From the NCBI RefSeq assembly GCF_027484945.1, contig NZ_JAIXRZ010000013.1, positions 20,249 through 84,248 of the forward strand: a stretch of 64,000 bases of DNA, written 5' to 3'. Origin of the DNA: Flavobacterium sp. (GTDB taxonomy: Bacteria; Bacteroidota; Bacteroidia; Flavobacteriales; Flavobacteriaceae). Shown here piece by piece: positions 59,983 to 64,000 of this stretch; position 1 is the stretch's first letter, and the number at the start of each line of letters is the position of its first letter. Both the position numbers and the translations under genes were made by a program. Below the pieces are notes generated by a model, which was not told where the DNA came from, made no database searches, and saw only the letters and a list, made by a program, of their open reading frames with translations.

Positions 59983-62307
59983 TTATTTACTTTTTTTATT
60001 TGTTGCAGTTGTTTTTGATTTCTCTTTATTATTTTTAAGGGTTCTGGTTAAAGCCAAAGCATAGTCAGAGGCCGAGTTTATAAGCTTTTCCACATCATCA
60101 TCTTTGGCTTCAGGATATATTTTTTTAATTTGATCGATTGAACTTTGAATGGTATGCAAAGCCAGTAAAGCATCATTTTTTTGGAATGCTTCAGCCATCA
60201 CTTTTAAGGATTGATTTAAAACCGCAATTGCATATAACTTTTTATGTTGGGCTTCGCGTATAACTTCAAAATGTTGTAATGCCGGAACCCATTTTAAATA
60301 GGCTTTTTCTTCATGGGTGATTGTTTTTTGTTTGCGGTAATCATAATAGTTCATTTTTATAATAATCGGTTCTTTTTCAATGGCTTCGTTTGGATTTTTT
60401 AAATCAAATTTTATAAGAGCTAAAGTGTTTAATCCGCTGTACACATTGTTAATGGTCATTGTAGCGCCGTCGTTAGCTTTTGTAAAAGGGTATCCGTAAA
60501 GTTCCTGAAATAGGATTTGATTGTTATTTGTGATTTCAACGGTTAAGTTTTTTGCACATGGACTGAGTACACTATTTAAATCTTTTTCAAATGCTTTCGA
60601 AATGTTTTTTGAATCGGCAATAAAACTTAACAATCCGCCCCCTTCAGACGCAAGTAAGCTTAAGAGCGATTGATTATAACCTTCGCCAACTCCAATGGCC
60701 GATAGTTCTATCCCCATTTTATTGTAGGCCTTTGATGCCTTTACTACTTCTTCAACGGGTCGGCTATCATATCCATCGGTTAATAATAGTACCCGATTAG
60801 TCCCTGTGCCTATAAAATTTTTAGCCACTTGTTCATATCCTTCAATCATTCCTTTATATATATCTGTACCACCAGATGCCTGCATATCTTCAATCATATC
60901 TTTGAGGTATAATCCATCGCCCACTTTTTGAGCAGGTACTAAAAGCGTTGCCTCATGATTAAATGAAATCAATGAAACGATATCGGTAGGCCGTAGTTTT
61001 TTAACATAATTTAAAAGCGCCACTTTTAAGGCGTCGAGTCTATTATTTCCTTCCATCGACCCACTTGCGTCAACAACTAACGATATATTTAAAGGCGGAC
61101 CGTATAATTTTCCGTCGTCTTTTTTGACTTTAAAACCCAGTTGTAAAATGGCTTCTTTAGACAATGGGTTCACTTGATCATTACCCCATGAAACATCCAT
61201 TCTAACGGCAGCATCATCGGTTGGTTCTGGGTATTGTAGATAAAGAAATTCTAAAAAGTCTTTTATAAGTAAATTATCGGGTGTAGGTACAAAACGTTCG
61301 GGAAATTGCAGTTTAGGATCGGGCAAATAAGTGAATTCAGCTTCTGCACTTGAAATCCCCTGCATATCTTTGTAATTTAAAACATCAATATCTTTTTGGT
61401 ACCTAAAATGCACCATATATTTTTTCTTGGTTGGTAATAAAAAATAGACTTCTCCTTTTGAATTGGTTTTTCCTTTGTATACTTTATTTGACTTTAACAT
61501 CTGCAAGTAGACGTCTTCATTGGCTAAATTTTTAGCATTGATTTGATGGACTTTTAATTTTAAGAAGACTCTTGAGGATGTTCCGTTGGCTTGGTTTTTA
61601 AGTGTTTGTACAATCGTGTCGTTTCGATCGTTCTCCACTATTTCGGTCGGTTGATAGGTGGTCTTAAGCGAATAAACCCCCGATTGCTTAACATCAATAT
61701 AATTGAAATTTTCAATATTATCGAGATCTATTTCATAGTCATTTCTATGGGGAACTACAAATCGTGCCAGTCCTTTTTCGTTAGTTGTACTTAAAAACAC
61801 TTTCTTTTGTTTGAAGCAAGTGAGCTGTACCGGAAAATTGACCAGTGAACTGCCATCCTCTCGATTTAGGGTTAATCGAACTAATGCTTGCTCTTCGTTA
61901 AATGTAAAATCGTTATTCTTGGTTTGATCTATTGTTGTAAAAATTATAGTTTTACGATCAACATAAGGCCGGTTAATCCGACGATAATCTTCTAAATCAT
62001 AAGTAAGCGTTTTGGTTTGTTTTGCAAATCCTGAGTCGGGCATTTCAATAAAAGCACAGTTTTTCATTTCGCCAACATTAACCCCCCATTCCTTTCCATA
62101 ATTGATTTCAAATGTTATTGTTCCCTCATTATTTGTTTTTGAATGGATTCTTTTTTTGCTTGTAGTTTCAATTAAAGTAACAGACAAATCAGAAACAGGT
62201 TCGGACTTGTTATCCAAAACATGTATCGTAAAATTCATTTTCGATTGAGCGTTTAATAGGCTCATGCTAAAGAGTAACCACCCCAAAACTAAAATCGTAT
62301 TTTTCAT
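59983..62307 (-). CDS. exported von Willebrand factor A domain protein
   Basis: 774 residues with a signal peptide (KNTILVLGWLLFSMSLLNAQ). Residues 20-340 hold several Ig-like repeats (LDNKSEPVSDLSVTLIET, TLNREDGSSLVNFPVQLTC, LKVHQINAKNLANEDVYLQM). The VWA domain (about 400-570) has a full MIDAS: ISLVVDASGSMEGNN, GGTDIYKGM and VLLLTDGYDSRP. A helical C-terminal region and a Lys/Thr-rich end follow. It is a periplasmic or surface protein of unknown partner. It stands alone between ssb and mutY. Confidence 0.85.
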   Translation of the reverse strand: MKNTILVLGWLLFSMSLLNAQSKMNFTIHVLDNKSEPVSDLSVTLIETTSKKRIHSKTNNEGTITFEINYGKEWGVNVGEMKNCAFIEMPDSGFAKQTKTLTYDLEDYRRINRPYVDRKTIIFTTIDQTKNNDFTFNEEQALVRLTLNREDGSSLVNFPVQLTCFKQKKVFLSTTNEKGLARFVVPHRNDYEIDLDNIENFNYIDVKQSGVYSLKTTYQPTEIVENDRNDTIVQTLKNQANGTSSRVFLKLKVHQINAKNLANEDVYLQMLKSNKVYKGKTNSKGEVYFLLPTKKKYMVHFRYQKDIDVLNYKDMQGISSAEAEFTYLPDPKLQFPERFVPTPDNLLIKDFLEFLYLQYPEPTDDAAVRMDVSWGNDQVNPLSKEAILQLGFKVKKDDGKLYGPPLNISLVVDASGSMEGNNRLDALKVALLNYVKKLRPTDIVSLISFNHEATLLVPAQKVGDGLYLKDMIEDMQASGGTDIYKGMIEGYEQVAKNFIGTGTNRVLLLTDGYDSRPVEEVVKASKAYNKMGIELSAIGVGEGYNQSLLSLLASEGGGLLSFIADSKNISKAFEKDLNSVLSPCAKNLTVEITNNNQILFQELYGYPFTKANDGATMTINNVYSGLNTLALIKFDLKNPNEAIEKEPIIIKMNYYDYRKQKTITHEEKAYLKWVPALQHFEVIREAQHKKLYAIAVLNQSLKVMAEAFQKNDALLALHTIQSSIDQIKKIYPEAKDDDVEKLINSASDYALALTRTLKNNKEKSKTTATNKKSK

Positions 62308-62451
62308 AAACAGTATATTTTATGAATAGAAAACGCATTGAAAGCCGACTTTAGTATAGACTATTGTTTGGAAACATTATCGGTTGACTTACAGGTGATT
62401 AAAAAAGCCGGATAAAATGCAATCAACCTAAAGAGGGGTTTGCCTTTAGGT

Positions 62452-63489
62452 TTATTTGTTGATTTGAGTAATAAAATTATGGATCACTATCGGTACTGGA
62501 AAATTATTCAGTTCATCGGCTGGTATTCCTTTAGATTCAATAGTTTGAAGCTGAATTTTGTAAAAAAAGATATGTAAATTTTGATGGCTTAGTTTATGTA
62601 AAATGGGATTGTGATTTATTCTTTGAATTGTGCTTATGGATTGTTTACCATAGTGGTCATTAAAAGGGGTTAAAAAATCTTCAAAAGACAGTATTCCTTG
62701 CGATTCGATTAAAGGAAATTGATATAAATTGTGCCAAATTCCCTTTTCTGTCCGTTTTTCCAAGAGTACTTTTCCCTCTATATCTTCAAAAACCAGGTAA
62801 TGAAAATAGCGATTGGTGACTTTTGTTTTTTTTAATTTCAGCGGTAGTACGCTTGTTTTTTTATCTCGAAAAGCCACGCAGGCACTTTGTAAAACACAAC
62901 AATCACATTTTGGATTCTTTGGAGTACAATGGACCGCTCCAAACTCCATCAACGCTTGATTAAATTCTGCCGGACGTTTGCGATCCAACAGTGTATTTGC
63001 TAATTCGGCGAACTCTTTTTTTGCCCCAGAAGATGCAATATCGGTTTCAATTCCAAAGAAGCGCGCCAAAACTCGGTACACATTACCATCGACTACCGCC
63101 ACAGGTTCATGGTATGCGATTGAAGCAATAGCTGCAGCAGTATATTCTCCTACGCCTTTGAGTTGTAGTAATTCGTTGTAGGTTTTTGGAAATTCCCCTT
63201 TAAATTCTGTGACCACTTGTTTGGCGGTAAAATGCAGGTTACGCGCTCGAGAATAATAACCTAGTCCTTGCCACAACTTTAAGAGGGTTTCTTCGTCTGC
63301 GGCTGCCATGTCTTGAACTGTTGGAAAAGCTTCCAAAAAACGGTAATAGTACGGTGTTGCTTGGGCTACTCGTGTTTGTTGAAGCATGATTTCAGAAAGC
63401 CAAATACGGTAAGGATTTTGGGTTTGACGCCAAGGTAGATCCCGTAGGTTTTTTAAATACCAAACGATTAGGGTGTTCGTAAAATCCAT
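62452..63489 (-). CDS. mutY: A/G-specific adenine glycosylase
   Basis: 345 residues. It removes adenine opposite 8-oxoguanine. LPWRQTQNPYRIWLSEIMLQQTRV is the start of the catalytic domain. The helix-hairpin-helix LLQLKGVGEYTAAAIASIAY is followed by VDGNVYRVLARF with the catalytic Asp. The [4Fe-4S] loop is CTPKNPKCDCCVLQSAC. The C-terminal NUDIX-like domain recognises oxidised guanine. Confidence 0.96.
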   Translation of the reverse strand: MDFTNTLIVWYLKNLRDLPWRQTQNPYRIWLSEIMLQQTRVAQATPYYYRFLEAFPTVQDMAAADEETLLKLWQGLGYYSRARNLHFTAKQVVTEFKGEFPKTYNELLQLKGVGEYTAAAIASIAYHEPVAVVDGNVYRVLARFFGIETDIASSGAKKEFAELANTLLDRKRPAEFNQALMEFGAVHCTPKNPKCDCCVLQSACVAFRDKKTSVLPLKLKKTKVTNRYFHYLVFEDIEGKVLLEKRTEKGIWHNLYQFPLIESQGILSFEDFLTPFNDHYGKQSISTIQRINHNPILHKLSHQNLHIFFYKIQLQTIESKGIPADELNNFPVPIVIHNFITQINK

Positions 63490-63548
63490 AGCAATTCTGA
63501 GTTTGACAAAAGTAAAACTTTATGTATTTAAATTTTAATAGATTATAC

Positions 63549-63580
63549 TTGAAAATTTGTTTTTTTAATTGCTATATTTG
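63549..63580 (+). promoter_or_regulatory. promoter of the HU gene
   Basis: TTG at 63549, 21 bases, then TATATTTG at 63573-63580, followed by the ATG 44 bases later. Confidence 0.6.
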
Positions 63581-63623
63581 CACTCTCAAAAAATTTACAC
63601 ATAATTATTAAATACGAAAGAAT

Positions 63624-63917
63624 ATGACTAAAGCAGATATCGTAGCGAAGATTTCGGAGAAATTAGGTCTTGAAAAAGGAGAAGTTCAATCTACAGTAGA
63701 AGCATTGATGGAAGAAGTAAAAACTTCTTTAGAAAATGGTGAAAATGTATACCTAAGAGGATTTGGTAGCTTCATCATTAAAACTAGAGCTGAAAAAACA
63801 GGAAGAAATATTTCCAAAAACACTACAATCAAAATTCCAGCTCACAATATTCCCGCATTTAAACCTGCAAAAGTATTTGTAGAAGGTGTAAAAGCTAAAA
63901 CTGAAGTTACAGTCTAA
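63624..63917 (+). CDS. HU family DNA-binding protein
   Basis: 97 residues, the normal HU/IHF size. MTKADIVAKISEKLGLEKGEVQSTVEAL is the dimer helix region. GFGSFIIKTRAEKTGRNISKNTTIKIPAHNIPAFKPAK holds the DNA-binding arm, with the intercalating Pro in IPA. It bends and packs DNA. Next to mutY, as in other flavobacteria. Confidence 0.95.
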   Translation: MTKADIVAKISEKLGLEKGEVQSTVEALMEEVKTSLENGENVYLRGFGSFIIKTRAEKTGRNISKNTTIKIPAHNIPAFKPAKVFVEGVKAKTEVTV

Positions 63918-63948
63918 AAATATTTATTAATCACTAACAAATTAACCT

Positions 63949-64000
63949 ATGCCAAGCGGTAAAAAAAGAAAAAGACATAAGGTTGCGACGCATAAACGTA
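63949..64000 (+). CDS. small basic AURKAIP1/COX24-like protein, N-terminus only
   Basis: The ATG at 63949 opens MPSGKKRKRHKVATHKR, cut by the window edge. This start matches the very short, Lys/Arg-rich protein found after HU in Bacteroidota and annotated as an AURKAIP1/COX24 domain protein, related to the mitochondrial ribosomal protein mS38. It is expected to be about 30 residues long; this is recognition from memory. Confidence 0.65.
   Translation, partial: MPSGKKRKRHKVATHKR

Overview
The window comes from a low-GC member of the Bacteroidota, most likely family Flavobacteriaceae. The reasons are the gliding-motility pair gldD/gldE beside ssb and mutY, a three-gene sdhCAB operon with a single cytochrome b subunit, many promoters with the Bacteroidota -7 box TAnnTTTG, few Shine-Dalgarno sequences, and lipoprotein signal peptides ending in SC or TSC. 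I cannot name the genus from sequence alone.

Layout. 1-17 kb is core metabolism: the C-terminal end of a RecB/AddB-like nuclease, an alpha/beta hydrolase, an aminopeptidase P, a ChaN-like lipoprotein, sdhCAB, a GH92 alpha-mannosidase with two accessory domains, a nitrilase-family amidase, an Ig-like lipoprotein, a comF gene interrupted by one in-frame TAG, and glycyl-tRNA synthetase. 17.3-25.0 kb is a signalling locus: a LytTR regulator with a degenerate receiver, two LuxR-type response regulators, two lipoprotein TPR histidine kinases, a small Cys-containing secreted protein flanked by a duplicated 29-bp element, and, between the kinases, a 75-residue secreted peptide made of four 13-residue repeats. 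25.0-31.6 kb is housekeeping (thiL, lepA, dusB, a LolC/E-like permease, rbfA, mce), with GC-rich structured elements on both sides of lepA.

31.72-44.24 kb is an AT-rich integrative island in the 3' end of a CAU-anticodon tRNA. A 14-bp copy of the tRNA tail marks each end, and a tyrosine recombinase lies just inside the right end. Three short recombinase-like arm sites with identical spacing lie inside each end. Cargo includes a Fic protein with an AbiEi-like N-terminus behind four 24-bp iterons, a serine resolvase, an M50-like membrane protease, a cassette-like imperfect palindrome, a ParB-DNA methyltransferase fusion with a shortened ParB paralogue, and several unknown proteins. Two of the unknowns end in the SSB-tail-like residues LPF. 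No relaxase or conjugation gene is visible. Beyond the right end, two tandem ~100-bp units each carry another tRNA tail, probably scars of earlier insertions.

44.6-64 kb returns to core genes: small flavobacterial proteins, ribE, pdxA, the yceD-rpmF-fabH-accB-accC lipid and ribosome cluster, rpmA/rplU, a paired M16 protease (one active, one without the zinc motif), an EamA transporter, an HMA lipoprotein, gldD-gldE-ssb, a von Willebrand protein, mutY, an HU protein and the start of a tiny basic AURKAIP1/COX24-like gene.

The best candidates for something undescribed are the secreted repeat peptide with its two flanking kinases, and the regulatory architecture of the tRNA island.
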